From assembly GCA_045615765.1 (NCBI GenBank), contig JAZLFM010000010.1, positions 100,716 to 164,715 on the forward strand: DNA of 64,000 nt, read 5' to 3'. A program made the position numbers and the translations under genes. The notes under the pieces were generated by a model that was given only the letters and a program-made list of their open reading frames with translations, was not told where the DNA came from and searched no databases. This DNA is from UBA1715 sp045615765 (GTDB taxonomy: Bacteria; Bacteroidota; Bacteroidia; Bacteroidales; UBA1715). Positions 1 through 8,319 of the stretch are shown one piece after another (positions within the stretch are counted from its first letter, which is position 1; each line of letters begins with the position of its first letter).

Positions 1-739
1 CACGCAAAGCAAGGTACGTATTTGCGAACAATTTTACCGCTTCGGCTTCGGTCATACCCATAAAAAGCGTATCAATAGATTCTTTTATTGCACCTTCTTG
101 CAATAACTCGGCAAACGTATGTGCTGCCTGTTCCAAATTGTCACCAATAATCTTTCGCACCAAAGCTTCCTCATCGCCAAACTGCTCTGAATCTTTCGGA
201 TAACCGACAATTATTCGGCTTGGGTACAAGTTGTCGTACAACGCCTTACTTTCGCGAAGAAATTCCGGAGAAAACAACAAATTCAGTTTGCGGTCATTCC
301 AACCATTTGCAATAAACTTAGTTGCATACTTTTTATACAGAGAACGGCAATAGCCAACAGGTATAGTACTTTTTATGATCATTATTGCCTGTGGATTTAC
401 CTCCAGCACCAAATCAATCACCTCTTCCACATGGCTTGTGTCGAAATAATTTTTTACCGGATCATAATTCGTTGGAGCTGCAATGACTACAAAATCAGCA
501 TTTTTGTATGCTTCCGCGCCATCTAATGTGGCAGTTAGACGCAATTCTTTTTCGGCTAAGAATTTTTCAATATACTCATCTTGTATTGGCGATTTCTTGT
601 TATTTATCATTGCCACCTTTTCAGGAACAACATCGACTGCCGTAACCATATGTTTTTGAGCTAAAAGTGTAGCAATACTTAAACCTACATAACCCGTTCC
701 TGCAACTGCAATATGTAAATCTGCAAAACTTTTATTCAT
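1..739 (-). CDS. ugd: UDP-glucose 6-dehydrogenase (N-terminal part, cut by window edge)
   Basis: This gene starts at the CAT on 737-739 and runs off the left edge, so only about 246 codons are visible. Translation gives a Rossmann N-terminus with the dinucleotide-binding motif V-A-G-T-G-Y-V-G-L-S at residues 13-22. A VIAAPTNYD segment, a STIPVG segment and a SPEFLRESKAL segment follow, all typical of the UDP-glucose/GDP-mannose dehydrogenase family. The enzyme oxidises UDP-glucose to UDP-glucuronate with two NAD+ for capsule, exopolysaccharide or LPS sugars. The catalytic Cys lies in the missing C-terminal part, so activity cannot be judged. It is divergent from pssA across a 112-base gap. 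UDP-ManNAc dehydrogenase is the main alternative, but the SPEFLRE motif favours UDP-glucose dehydrogenase. Confidence 0.88.
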   Translation of the reverse strand, partial: MNKSFADLHIAVAGTGYVGLSIATLLAQKHMVTAVDVVPEKVAMINNKKSPIQDEYIEKFLAEKELRLTATLDGAEAYKNADFVVIAAPTNYDPVKNYFDTSHVEEVIDLVLEVNPQAIMIIKSTIPVGYCRSLYKKYATKFIANGWNDRKLNLLFSPEFLRESKALYDNLYPSRIIVGYPKDSEQFGDEEALVRKIIGDNLEQAAHTFAELLQEGAIKESIDTLFMGMTEAEAVKLFANTYLALR

Positions 740-851
740 AGTATTTCTTCCCTATTCACTAAAGATGGCATAAAATTACAGTTTTTATAAATGTGTTCCA
801 CCATTTTGTCAAAAAATAAGTAACTTGCACTCGTTTTAAATACGATTCGAG

Positions 852-1586
852 ATGAAAAAACACATTCCTAATACACTCACAATCTGCAATTTGCTTTGTG
901 GTGTATTTTCTGTAGTAATTTCAACGACCCAATTCAAATCGCTAGAACTTGCCGTTGCATTGATTTTTTTGGGAGCTGTTTTCGATTTTTTTGATGGTTT
1001 TTCAGCACGATTACTAAAAGTTGCATCTCCTATCGGAAAAGAACTAGACTCACTTGCCGACCTCATCACATTCGGTTTTGCACCTGCAGCCATAACATCA
1101 AGTATCATCTTCGATTTTATATATGGAGGCCAACTAACCGACTATGAAACAATCAGCACTTGTGCGCTTGTTCTTACATTTTTCCCATACATCATAGTAG
1201 CATTTTCGGCACTTCGTTTGGCAAAATTCAATCTAGACACGCGCCAAGCACATTCATTCATTGGATTGCCTACTCCTGCAAATGCAATTTTTTTTGCAAG
1301 TTTTGCATTTCTACCAAGCATCGACTGGGAAATCTTTCCTGTTGTGCTTGATGTTCTTTGTCTTATTTTCTCTTTATTACTTGTGTCCGAAATTCCTATG
1401 TTCTCGCTCAAATTCCAAAACTATTCGTGGGCAGACAATAAAATTCGTTTTTCGTTCTTGATTTGCGCAATTATTTTATTGGCTATATTTCAATTACAGG
1501 CACTTACATTCATTATGCTGTTGTACATCGTTCTATCAATTGCCGACGATGTGGTGAATAAAAAAACAGCTAACAATTTGGAATAA
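852..1586 (+). CDS. pssA: CDP-diacylglycerol--serine O-phosphatidyltransferase
   Basis: This 244-residue integral membrane enzyme condenses CDP-diacylglycerol with L-serine to give phosphatidylserine, the precursor of phosphatidylethanolamine. The CDP-alcohol phosphatidyltransferase signature is complete: D48-G49-x2-A52-R53-x8-G62-x3-D66-x3-D70. Several hydrophobic segments surround it, as expected for the family. The N-terminus (MKKHIPNTLTICNLLCG) matches the usual family start, so the ATG at 852 is accepted. It stands alone on the plus strand, divergent from ugd and followed by a repeat-rich intergenic region. The length is usual for the type II (Bacillus-like) PssA. Confidence 0.9.
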   Translation: MKKHIPNTLTICNLLCGVFSVVISTTQFKSLELAVALIFLGAVFDFFDGFSARLLKVASPIGKELDSLADLITFGFAPAAITSSIIFDFIYGGQLTDYETISTCALVLTFFPYIIVAFSALRLAKFNLDTRQAHSFIGLPTPANAIFFASFAFLPSIDWEIFPVVLDVLCLIFSLLLVSEIPMFSLKFQNYSWADNKIRFSFLICAIILLAIFQLQALTFIMLLYIVLSIADDVVNKKTANNLE

Positions 1587-1612
1587 TAATGATATTCCGA
1601 TGGCGAATGTGT

Positions 1613-1704
1613 ATTGGGCGAATGCAATACAACCATTGGGCGTATGCGATAAAATAATATCGGGCGAATGCGATACAATAAAATTGGGCGTATGCGATAC
1701 GCCC
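1613..1704. repeat. Short tandem degenerate repeats of about 24 bp ending in a perfect hairpin
   Basis: Four copies of a degenerate unit (attgggcg, then a/t-atgc-g/a-atac plus an AT-rich filler) start at 1613, 1635, 1659 and 1683, with spacings of 22, 24 and 24 bases. The last copy forms a perfect inverted repeat, gggcgtat (1686-1693), loop gcg, atacgccc (1697-1704). It sits between pssA and the next operon, in the 199-base gap 1587-1785. It resembles REP-type palindromic intergenic repeats of Bacteroidetes. No open frame with coding character uses it, although a minus-strand frame reads through it as a shadow. Confidence 0.7.
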
Positions 1705-1785
1705 CTACAATAATCAATAATTATTAACCATTTAATATTAACCATTTTATTGTAACTTTACCCAAATTTATTTGTCTATTTGATA

Positions 1786-4700
1786 ATGAAACGATTTGGG
1801 CTGATAACAATATTTCTTTTTGCACTCTTAAGCACATTTGCTCAGGAATCGGCTATCGTTTTCACTGAAAATCAGAGACAATGGCCTTCGAATGTATTGT
1901 TTCGAAGCCAACTACACAAAGGGAATGTTTTTCTAGAAAGAAATTGTTTTACCTACTATTTTTTCGACAGCGAAAATTCCCAACATCGACATGGTGCATA
2001 CGACGTTTCAGAAGATGAATTAAAACAAAGTTTAGAGAAATTTGAAAAAACAGGCGAACAACCGAAGCGAATCCAACAACATAAACCTGACTCACTACGT
2101 GCACACGCATATAAAGTTTCGTTCGTGAATATGAATCCACGGACAAAAATCTATGGAGTTTCTCAAACGCCATATACCGAAAATTATCTCATCGGAAACA
2201 ATCCCAAAAACTGGGCTACTGGAGTGCGTAGTTTTTCGAAGGTCATCTATGAGAACATTTATAAGAATACTTTATTACAAGTATATGGCAACGATAAAGA
2301 TCTTAAATATGATTTCGTGATACGACCAGGTGGCGATCCACAAAAAATACAACTACGATATTCCGATGTGCCTTCTATGACAGTACGAAGCGACGGCGTG
2401 TTACAAATAAAAACATCGGTAAACGAAGTCTATGAACAAAAACCATACGCTTACCAAATCATACAAGGAGATACAGTTACGATACCTTGCTCTTATCATT
2501 TGGAACACTTTGTAGTTAGTTATGATTTGGGAAAATACAACCCGGAATATACTTTATACATTGACCCCGATTTGATTTTTTCAACTTACACAGGTTCGAC
2601 ATCAGACAACTGGGGATTTACCGCGACATACGATTCCGAGAACAACGCATATTTAGGAGGCATTGTCGAGGGATTTGGGTATCCTATCAATATGGGAGCT
2701 ATTCAGACAGAATATGCTGGTGGCAACTGGGACATTGGTATCATAAAACTCGACGCTACAGGAACGAAACGACTCTACGCAACATATTTAGGAGGATCTA
2801 GTTGCGAGATGCCACACAGTTTTATTGTAAACAGTAAAAATGAACTGCTCATTTTGGGAACGACCGGTTCTGCCGATTTCCCTACCGCTAATGCATATCA
2901 GAAGACATTCGCCGGAGGAGACTACACGTTGTACGACAACACCATTTTATTTGAGAATGGTGTGGACATCTTCGTAAGCCGACTTTCACCTGACGGAACC
3001 ACCCTATTATCATCTACATTTTTAGGCGGAAGCAAAAATGATGGTATCAACTTTAGTTGGGAAACCGATCTTGAATATGGACACGATTCGCTATATTACA
3101 ACTATGGCGACGGCGCTCGTGGAGAAATAATGATTGACGACGACGATAACGTCTATATTGCATCAACAACATTTTCTGACGATTTCCCTATAGTAAATGG
3201 ATTTCAGAGTACTTTTGGAGGAATGCAAGATGGCGTTGTCTGCAAATTCGACCCGGAAATTACAGCACTTCAATGGAGTTCATACATTGGAGGAGACAGC
3301 AAAGACGCTTCATATTCCATCGACATTGACCACGACAATAGTGCCTATGTGACTGGCGGTACTTGTTCTTCAACCTTAAATATGCCCGCTGGTGGATACC
3401 AACCCAATAGAATTGGAGGAACAGTCGATGCATATATTCTTAAAATAAACCGTAACTCTGGTGAATTAGAAGCAGGAACGTATTTTGGTTCAACAGAATA
3501 CGACCAGGCTCATTTTGTACGCGTAAATTCAAACAATAAAGTTTTTATTTTCGGGCAAACCACTGCAAAAGGCAACACCCTCATTTACAATGCAAAATAC
3601 AATAATCCAAACAGTGGACAATTCCTCGCTTCATTTTCAAACGATCTACAGACACTGAATTGGTCCACAGTATTTGGTTCAGGACTAGGAAGACCAAACA
3701 TTTCTCCTACAGCATTCGAAGTTGACATTTGTAACCGTATTTACTTAGCTGGCGTGGGACGTGATTGGAACGATCAACCTGGTTGGTATTTCTATGGGAA
3801 TACAGGCTATCGTCTGTACGACTATGGATGGGAAGCTATACAAGGTACGAAAGGCATGGAAGTTACCGACGATGCCTATCAAAAAGAGACCGACGGTAAA
3901 GATTTCTACATTATGGTTACCGACGACGAAGCTAACAATCTGGACTATGCAACATTCTTTGGCGAACTTGCCGATGCGTATGTGCTATACAATCCTTTCA
4001 ACGGGCAATACCTTTACAATGGATGTACCTCAAGTGGCCGAGACCATGTAGATGGTGGAACAAGTCGTTTTGATGCGAATGGTTATGTATATCAAAGTGT
4101 CTGTGCAAGTTGCGGAGGATGCAACGGATTTCCAATTTATCCAAAACCAGGCGCATGGTCAACAAAAAATAATGCAAGCAACTGTAACAGCGCTATTCTT
4201 CGTTTTGTTATTGACTTTGGACTAATAAAAGCAAATTTCGACTTGCCAGAAGTTGGTTGCGCAAGCAAAGAACTTACATTCAAAAACACCTCCGAAGTGC
4301 ATTACAACAATCCAAAACTCACCTATTTATGGGATTTTGGAGATGGGACGACCTCAACCGAGGAATCACCATCGCACACATATTCTGCGAACGGGAAATA
4401 CACAATCACTCTTTGGGTAAAGGACTCAACCTCGTGCAACCAAAGCGATTCGGTAACAAAGGTACTTTCTATTGTTACCAAAACAAACTACGAGATACTG
4501 GATACCAAGAATATCTGTCTTGGCGATAGCGTAGCCATTGGTATTCCTAACGAATATGACGAATCACTTGAATATTCTTGGTCGCCTACTGATTGGATTA
4601 CCGACCCATCAAAACCATCGTCATATACAAAACCAAACGACACAACCACCTACCAGCTTTCTGTTACATCAGGCTGGTGCCAAACAATTTACGAGCAAAC

Positions 4701-6237
4701 GGTCAACACATTCAACCAAGATTACTTTGTAAAAAACATTACAGTCGAAAAAAACGGAATATCACAGAAGCCCTATATCTGCAAAGGAGAAAAAGTAACG
4801 ATTACTGCCGAAACAAATGCACCGTCGCAGCGTTTTCTATGGGCAACAGACAAGAATTTCAGGAATATTGTCAATCCTGATTTTTCGCTCGACTACATTG
4901 AATTTACCCCAACAGAAACCACGACTCTCTATGTAAAAACACTTAGCACCTATTGTGAATTCGAAGCTATAGATTCTATTACTTTGTATGTTTTCTATAA
5001 TAAAATAGCAGTAAGAGGCGACACACTTATTTGTAATGGCGACATTACCCCTATTTTCGTAGAAAATCTTACTCCAAAGAATCCTCTTACTTACTTATGG
5101 TCTCCAAAAAACAAAATTTACGACGGATACAATACTGCCACACCACTTGTCAACCCTGACAAGAAAACAGATTTTATAGTTTATGCTACAGATTCTGTTG
5201 GCTGCACCTATACCGACACAGTCCATATTGATGTAGATGAATTACTAATACAAGTCGAGAACTTCCAACCAATTAGTTGTCACGGAGAGACCGATGCGCA
5301 ATTCGAAATTGTTCCTATGGGATATCCACCGTATCAAGTTACTTGGGACGATAATACTACATTGCTTGGCAAATACAACATCGGACCTGGTTCATACACT
5401 GTATTTGTTACAGATAGTTTAGGTTGCACAAAGAAAAACACAATAGAAATAAACGAGCCTAAAAAACTACAAATTGATTCAAGCACATACACACACGAAA
5501 CTTGTAAAGGAGCTTGCAATGGAACCATCTCACTTTCGGTATCAGGTGGAACAGAACCATATTCATATTTATGGAGCAACGAAGACAAAAACGCTAAACA
5601 ACAACGACTTTGTCCAGGAGAATATAATGTAACAGTTACCGATGCGCATGGTTGTACAACATCTCTTGCGAAATCAATACAAATTGTTTTAGAAGAAAAA
5701 ATACCTGATGTTGACGCATACGCCGAATCAAACATAATTTTCATAGGACAAGAAACAAAAATACACGCAACAAAAAATCCCGAAGAAAACATCACCTATC
5801 TTTGGACTCCTAACATTTGGTTAGACGACAATACTAAAGCTATTGCCACCGTAACGCCAGATGTACCTTTAGAACTCACATTTAAAGTCATTGCCATAGA
5901 TGCATACGGTTGCCAAAATTCTGACACCGTACAATTACAATCAACGGAATGGATTTGCGACAAACCATTTATCTTTGTTCCAACTGCGTTCACTCCAAAC
6001 AACGACGGAAAGAACGATGTTATTTCTGTAAACAGCCGAGTAATTACCGACCTAACCTTTGCAATTTACGACCGCTGGGGAGAACTCGTATTCGAAACCA
6101 ACGATACGAATACAACCTGGGACGGCACTTATCACGGCAAGTTATTACAACCACAGGTTTTGGTATATCATTTAAAGGCAACTTGCCTAAATGGTGAGAA
6201 ATTCGAAGAAAAAGGAAACATTACGCTTATACGATAA
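1786..6237 (+). CDS. Giant secreted T9SS type B cargo: SBBP-repeat, PKD and SprB-like repeats, gliding-motility C-terminal domain
   Basis: This is a 1483-residue exported protein. The signal peptide ends near FALLSTFAQ. The regions in order are: about 20-250, an N-terminal module common in Bacteroidetes giant cargo (N-Q-R-Q-W-P start, DUF7948-like); about 255-720, repeats of the SBBP beta-propeller type (YLGG, TYFG, YIGG segments); about 840-900, a PKD domain with WDFGDG; about 1155-1300, two SprB-like repeats with ISCHG/ETCKG starts and GxYTVxVTDxxGCT ends; and about 1395-1483, a CHU_C/type B sorting domain (FVPTAFTPNNDGKND, IYDRWGELVFE, WDGTYHG). The likely role is as a surface adhesin or motility-type protein exported by T9SS. 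A TTG six bases upstream (1780) is in frame, but the ATG at 1786 is better. The stop overlaps the next start by one base, so the two are translationally coupled. Confidence 0.82.
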   Translation: MKRFGLITIFLFALLSTFAQESAIVFTENQRQWPSNVLFRSQLHKGNVFLERNCFTYYFFDSENSQHRHGAYDVSEDELKQSLEKFEKTGEQPKRIQQHKPDSLRAHAYKVSFVNMNPRTKIYGVSQTPYTENYLIGNNPKNWATGVRSFSKVIYENIYKNTLLQVYGNDKDLKYDFVIRPGGDPQKIQLRYSDVPSMTVRSDGVLQIKTSVNEVYEQKPYAYQIIQGDTVTIPCSYHLEHFVVSYDLGKYNPEYTLYIDPDLIFSTYTGSTSDNWGFTATYDSENNAYLGGIVEGFGYPINMGAIQTEYAGGNWDIGIIKLDATGTKRLYATYLGGSSCEMPHSFIVNSKNELLILGTTGSADFPTANAYQKTFAGGDYTLYDNTILFENGVDIFVSRLSPDGTTLLSSTFLGGSKNDGINFSWETDLEYGHDSLYYNYGDGARGEIMIDDDDNVYIASTTFSDDFPIVNGFQSTFGGMQDGVVCKFDPEITALQWSSYIGGDSKDASYSIDIDHDNSAYVTGGTCSSTLNMPAGGYQPNRIGGTVDAYILKINRNSGELEAGTYFGSTEYDQAHFVRVNSNNKVFIFGQTTAKGNTLIYNAKYNNPNSGQFLASFSNDLQTLNWSTVFGSGLGRPNISPTAFEVDICNRIYLAGVGRDWNDQPGWYFYGNTGYRLYDYGWEAIQGTKGMEVTDDAYQKETDGKDFYIMVTDDEANNLDYATFFGELADAYVLYNPFNGQYLYNGCTSSGRDHVDGGTSRFDANGYVYQSVCASCGGCNGFPIYPKPGAWSTKNNASNCNSAILRFVIDFGLIKANFDLPEVGCASKELTFKNTSEVHYNNPKLTYLWDFGDGTTSTEESPSHTYSANGKYTITLWVKDSTSCNQSDSVTKVLSIVTKTNYEILDTKNICLGDSVAIGIPNEYDESLEYSWSPTDWITDPSKPSSYTKPNDTTTYQLSVTSGWCQTIYEQTVNTFNQDYFVKNITVEKNGISQKPYICKGEKVTITAETNAPSQRFLWATDKNFRNIVNPDFSLDYIEFTPTETTTLYVKTLSTYCEFEAIDSITLYVFYNKIAVRGDTLICNGDITPIFVENLTPKNPLTYLWSPKNKIYDGYNTATPLVNPDKKTDFIVYATDSVGCTYTDTVHIDVDELLIQVENFQPISCHGETDAQFEIVPMGYPPYQVTWDDNTTLLGKYNIGPGSYTVFVTDSLGCTKKNTIEINEPKKLQIDSSTYTHETCKGACNGTISLSVSGGTEPYSYLWSNEDKNAKQQRLCPGEYNVTVTDAHGCTTSLAKSIQIVLEEKIPDVDAYAESNIIFIGQETKIHATKNPEENITYLWTPNIWLDDNTKAIATVTPDVPLELTFKVIAIDAYGCQNSDTVQLQSTEWICDKPFIFVPTAFTPNNDGKNDVISVNSRVITDLTFAIYDRWGELVFETNDTNTTWDGTYHGKLLQPQVLVYHLKATCLNGEKFEEKGNITLIR

Positions 6238-7253
6238 TGTTTAAGAAATTGCTGACATATTTGTTCCTTTTTTTTCTTGTGCAAAACATTGAAGCACAAG
6301 ACATTCACTTCTCGAACTTTTACTCAAACACTTTAAATTTAAATCCTGCCGAATCAGGTTATTTTGCAGGAAGACACAGATTTTGCCTTGCCTACAGAGA
6401 CCAATATCGCACAGTTGCAAGACCATACAAGACCTTAGCAGCAAGTTATGACCGAAAAATCACCAAGCGAACAATGAATAGTATGTTCGGCATTGGACTA
6501 CTACTCGACGCAGATATTGCCGGAGATGCGAACTACACTACTGTACAATTTGGCATTCCGTGCGCACACCATATTCCGTTAGCAGGAAAAACTATTATTC
6601 TATCCTACGGAATTATGCCGGCATTGCATCATTCTGCTATCGATTACAGTAATCTTACTTTTGGCGAACAATTCAATGGGATTCAATTTATTCCAGATAT
6701 GGAAATCAACGAAGATGTTGATATGAATTCCGTACTTTATTTTAATCTAAATGCGGGAACACAAGTAACGTATAAGCCATCAAAAACACAAACATACAGT
6801 ATTGGTGTTGCATGGAATAATATTAATAAACCGACCATGTCGTTCTTTAAAGACGACGACGCACAATTACGCCAACGCATACTACTACACACATCGGCAA
6901 TAATTTCCATAACATCAACTTTTGACATTGTACCTGGAGCAAAAATCCAATTTCAAGGTAAACAACACGAATACCAATTTGGCGCAATGGGAATATACTA
7001 TTTCCCCAATGCAACCATATCGCAAGGACAAACAGGAATATGGTTCCGTTCAAAAAATAAAGATGCTATAATATTTGCACTTGGCGCACAATATAATGGA
7101 TTCGACATTATGCTCAACTACGACCTTAACATATCGAAACTTCGTACGGCCAGCAATTTCCACGGAGCATTCGAAATCACCCTTTCCTACATTGTAGAAA
7201 ACAAAAATCGAAGCAAACGAATGACAGCAATTCGCTGTCCGCATACATTGTAA
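6237..7253 (+). CDS. PorP/SprF family T9SS-associated outer membrane protein
   Basis: This 338-residue protein has a signal peptide ending at NIEAQ. It then carries the PorP/SprF hallmark D-I-H-F-S-N-F-Y-S-N-T-L-N-L-N-P-A and a following H-R-F-C-L-A-Y-R-D-Q-Y-R segment. The rest alternates as expected for a beta-barrel. PorP/SprF proteins associate with T9SS and are typically encoded next to cargo with a type B (gliding-motility) C-terminal domain, which they help to export or retain at the surface. Here the ATG shares its first base with the stop codon of exactly such a cargo gene, so the two form a cognate pair. Confidence 0.88.
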   Translation: MFKKLLTYLFLFFLVQNIEAQDIHFSNFYSNTLNLNPAESGYFAGRHRFCLAYRDQYRTVARPYKTLAASYDRKITKRTMNSMFGIGLLLDADIAGDANYTTVQFGIPCAHHIPLAGKTIILSYGIMPALHHSAIDYSNLTFGEQFNGIQFIPDMEINEDVDMNSVLYFNLNAGTQVTYKPSKTQTYSIGVAWNNINKPTMSFFKDDDAQLRQRILLHTSAIISITSTFDIVPGAKIQFQGKQHEYQFGAMGIYYFPNATISQGQTGIWFRSKNKDAIIFALGAQYNGFDIMLNYDLNISKLRTASNFHGAFEITLSYIVENKNRSKRMTAIRCPHTL

Positions 7254-7301
7254 CATGTAGATTTTTATCGCGTAACTGCAAGTAGAACAATTCTAAATTT
7301 A

Positions 7302-7309
7302 TATCTTTG
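7302..7309 (+). promoter_or_regulatory. Candidate -7 box TATCTTTG
   Basis: The sequence fits the Bacteroidetes sigma-ABfr -7 consensus TAnnTTTG and lies 20 bases before the ATG at 7330. No clear TTG is seen at the -33 position, so confidence is moderate. It overlaps the in-frame GTG at 7309, which argues against using that GTG as the start. Confidence 0.45.
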
Positions 7310-7329
7310 TGAATGTAAATAATACGACT

Positions 7330-8319
7330 ATGAAAAAATTACTTTCTACTATATTACTTATTGGCTTAACATCCTTAGTATTTGTTGGTTGCAAGAAACT
7401 TGACCGTCTTTATTTTACTCCAGTAACCACAATAGACAAAATGGAAATCATTGATATGACACCGGTTACGGATAGCGTTTTTCTTGTTCTTTGTAAAGAC
7501 AAAGATGACAAACGTGAAATCCACCGTTGTACTTGGGGGAAAAATCAAAAAGTAACATCGAAAAAGATGGGAAAAACACTAAGTCTTAAATTCAACACTA
7601 TAGAATTTAAAGACGGAAAGACTTGGATTGGTGGCGACACATTGGCTATTCGTATGAGCGAAGACACCGGAGCAACTTGGGTTCGTTGGAGATCGAAATC
7701 GTTCGACGATTGGAAAGAAAACTGGAAAAGTGACATCTCAAATTTAACCAATATGTACATCAAAAATGACGAGCCATACTTTGCCATAGGTACAGATGAC
7801 CTTTTCAAAGGAAACTTTTATTGGTTTAGTTCAGAATGGAACAGTTGGAAAAGTGGACAGAAACAATTTGGTCTAAACGATATGGTGGTATGCGACGATA
7901 GTCTTGTGTACATTGCAGGCTATGGTTCTATCTGTTTTGCCAATCAATTGGGAGAAAACCAAACATTAGAGAATGTAGGCGGCGAAAACTTTACAAGCAT
8001 TTGTTCGAATGGTAAATATATCTATGCCTGCACATATTCCGGGAAAATTTTCCGTACAGAAATACAAGAAAACAAATGGGAAAAAGTTCATTCAAAAGGC
8101 GACCATCTATTGTTTATTGAATCCGACAATGCTGGAAATGTTGTTGCCGTAGGCGAAAGCAAAAAAATCCTTGTTTCTAACGACAACGGCGAAAATTGGA
8201 GAGTAGAAAGTTACTCGGAAGGAAACAGAATTTCTTGTATGGAAATGCTTAATAATGAATTTTATATAGGAACAGAAAAAGGAGTTATTATAAAACTTAA
8301 CAACGCAAACCTTCAATAA
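7330..8319 (+). CDS. Lipoprotein with BNR/Asp-box-type propeller repeats
   Basis: This 329-residue putative outer-membrane lipoprotein begins with a type II signal (MKKLLSTILLIGLTSLVFVGC), the Cys acting as lipidation site. Asp-box-like motifs S-x-D-x-G-x-x-W occur twice (SEDTGATW near residue 110, SNDNGENW near residue 285). Segments such as IYACTYSGKIFRT and FYIGTEKGVIIKL look like propeller blades. The specific function is unknown; sialidase activity is not implied because the catalytic residues are not evident. An in-frame GTG at 7309 would add seven residues but spoils the lipoprotein signal. The stop abuts the ATG of the CotH-type gene, so the two are probably one transcript. Confidence 0.65.
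   Translation: MKKLLSTILLIGLTSLVFVGCKKLDRLYFTPVTTIDKMEIIDMTPVTDSVFLVLCKDKDDKREIHRCTWGKNQKVTSKKMGKTLSLKFNTIEFKDGKTWIGGDTLAIRMSEDTGATWVRWRSKSFDDWKENWKSDISNLTNMYIKNDEPYFAIGTDDLFKGNFYWFSSEWNSWKSGQKQFGLNDMVVCDDSLVYIAGYGSICFANQLGENQTLENVGGENFTSICSNGKYIYACTYSGKIFRTEIQENKWEKVHSKGDHLLFIESDNAGNVVAVGESKKILVSNDNGENWRVESYSEGNRISCMEMLNNEFYIGTEKGVIIKLNNANLQ

Noticed and set aside
1490..1717. Minus-strand frame with repeated Y-R-I-R-P
   Set aside because: It is a product of translating the degenerate DNA repeat at 1613-1704 and overlaps the end of pssA; it has no start signal or homologous look.
5334..5795. 153-codon minus-strand frame inside the SprB-like gene
   Set aside because: It is antisense to an obvious repeat-domain region with clear protein motifs; a low-stop shadow.
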